From the NCBI RefSeq assembly GCF_020524345.1, contig NZ_JAIVLH010000006.1, positions 1 through 64,000 on the forward strand: DNA of 64,000 nt, read 5' to 3'. Under the pieces are notes generated by a model. It ran no database searches and was not told the origin of the DNA. It saw nothing but the letters and a program-made list of their open reading frames with translations. How positions within the stretch are numbered: the first letter of the stretch is position 1; each line of letters starts with the position of its first letter. Positions 62,968-64,000 of this stretch are shown in pieces. The position numbers were made by a program, and so were the translations under genes. The DNA is from Metabacillus niabensis. GTDB taxonomy: Bacteria > Bacillota > Bacilli > Bacillales > Bacillaceae.

Positions 62968-63112
62968 TAAGCGCCTTGGTCAGCCTCAGGCAAATAAGAC
63001 GCAAATGAATAGCAGACGTTTCTTTGTCTTCAAATCATTTGTGGCTAGACCCTAGAGGCAGGTATTAAAGCGACGTCCTGTGATTCGGGCCTAGGCGCTG
63101 GAGCTTGGCAGT
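62968..63112 (-). repeat. Family A repeat, copy 7 (inverted, mosaic)
   Basis: AAGCGCCTTGGTCAGCCTCA at the left, GTGGCTAGACCCTAGAGGCAG in the middle and GGCGCTGGAGCTTGG at the right. It also contains AAGCGACGTCCTGTG, related to the copy 2/6 segment. It lies in the fadF leader, after the promoter. Confidence 0.8.
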
Positions 63113-63162
63113 AGGGGAAAAGACATAGACCGCAACAAATGGGAGATTGGGGGAAACAAAAG

Positions 63163-64000
63163 TGGATGCATTATTATGGATTAATTTTGTAGCATTTTTA
63201 ATTGTAACCGCTTACGCAATTCATCTTTTTGTTTATTTAATCCGCACGAGGATGGCGTACATCAAGCTTGGAAAAAAGGTTGAATTTGATGGGAAAGTGA
63301 AGGAGCGGCTTGAAAAAATATGGGTGAATGTATTTGGTCAAAAAAAGCTGTTAAAGGATAAAAAGAGCGGAATGATCCATGTGATGTTTTTCTATGGTTT
63401 TATTCTTGTTCAATTCGGGGCGATTGACTTCATTATCAAGGGCCTTATGCCGGGAGCACATCTACCGCTTGGACCACTGTACACGGCTTTTACATTTTTC
63501 CAGGAGATTGTCACATTTATGATTTTAGTGGCAGTTGTCTGGGCATTTCATCGCCGCTATGTTGAAAAGCTTGTACGATTAAAAAGAGGCTTTAAATCAG
63601 GGCTTGTTTTACTTTTTATCGGTGGACTTATGCTTTCGGTGTTACTGGGTAATGGAATGGGACTCATTTGGCATGGTCATGATCTTACTTGGTCTGAGCC
63701 GCTCGCTTCTTCTTTTGCCTATATCTTGGGATTTGTAGGGGAAACCGGATCAATTGTTATTTTCTATATTGCTTGGTGGGTTCACTTACTGTTTTTATTA
63801 ACATTTTTAGTATATGTACCTCAATCAAAGCATGCACACTTAATTGCAGGACCGGCAAATGTGTATTTTAATCGTACAACAAACCCGGGGAAGCTTGAAA
63901 AAATCGATTTTGAAGATGAAACAAAGGAAACCTTTGGAGTTGGAAAAATTGAGGAATTCACTCAACCGCAATTAATTGATTTATATGCCTGTGTAGAATG
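63163..64000 (+). CDS. fadF: Fatty-acid-degradation (Fe-S)-binding oxidoreductase FadF, 5' part
   Basis: Incomplete at the window edge (279 codons visible; family about 700 aa). The N-terminal membrane domain has about five helices with haem-type His residues (FHRRYVEKL, WHGHDLTW, WVHLLFLL), followed by a cytoplasmic part that reaches EEFTQPQLIDLYACVE, the start of the first ferredoxin-like Cys cluster. This is the layout of B. subtilis YwjF/FadF, thought to pass electrons from acyl-CoA dehydrogenation to quinone. GTG 63163 follows GGGGGAAAC. acdA should come next. A FadR-like operator precedes it. Confidence 0.88.

Overview
The window looks like chromosome of a low-GC Gram-positive endospore former of the Bacillaceae (a Bacillus or Metabacillus type relative). 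Evidence: AT-rich DNA, strong AGGAGG-type ribosome binding sites with TTG and GTG starts, spore genes (gerQ, rsfA, ywcE, pbpG), an aa3-type quinol oxidase, and gene order matching the Bacillus subtilis ywc-ywd-ywf-ywg-ywh-ywi-ywj segment. Names and functions rest on reading the translated proteins and comparing them with remembered families; no database search was run.

Left part (1-18.1 kb), less conserved in order. It holds a Rieske-containing FAD oxidoreductase (minus strand); a lia envelope-stress locus (liaI-liaH, then liaF-liaS-liaR, no liaG) followed 22 bp later by rsbRD; an internally deleted ABC-F pseudogene; a DUF2294-like gene; a six-gene operon joining a PotABCD-type ABC importer to a nucleoside hydrolase and an adenine deaminase (probably uptake and salvage of a purine compound); topB; and an SRPBCC protein.

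Middle part (18.5-41.8 kb). NERD-domain protein, qoxABCD with ywcE opposite, niaP, nfrA, a beta-propeller membrane protein, an SDR, a DnaA-box cluster, a thioredoxin-reductase-like flavoprotein, an FMN riboswitch with ribU, an AraC regulator divergent from galK-galE-galT, a YflT-type stress protein, a frameshifted ywdF-like glycosyltransferase, then ung, ywdI, ywdK, gerQ and a GNAT gene whose 3' end lies inside a repeat.

Right part (41.8-64 kb), strongly syntenic housekeeping genes: hemQ, pta (with a cre-like site), gabD, lipL, an ecsC-family gene, rsfA, ywfO, ywgA, ywhC, ywhD, pbpG, speE-speB, a CAP-domain secreted protein, ywiB-argS, uvsE, a cardiolipin synthase and the 5' part of fadF behind a FadR-like operator.

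The most striking non-coding content is repeats. A structured 120-200 bp element (family A, seven copies, two internal subtypes) lies inside or next to operons, in the ribU leader, and at the end of a coding region. A second GC-rich family (B) has two copies, nested palindromes of the GGGACAGG type (C) have two, and at least four intergenic arrays have a 20-21 bp period. No CRISPR, prophage, insertion sequence, rRNA or tRNA gene was recognised.
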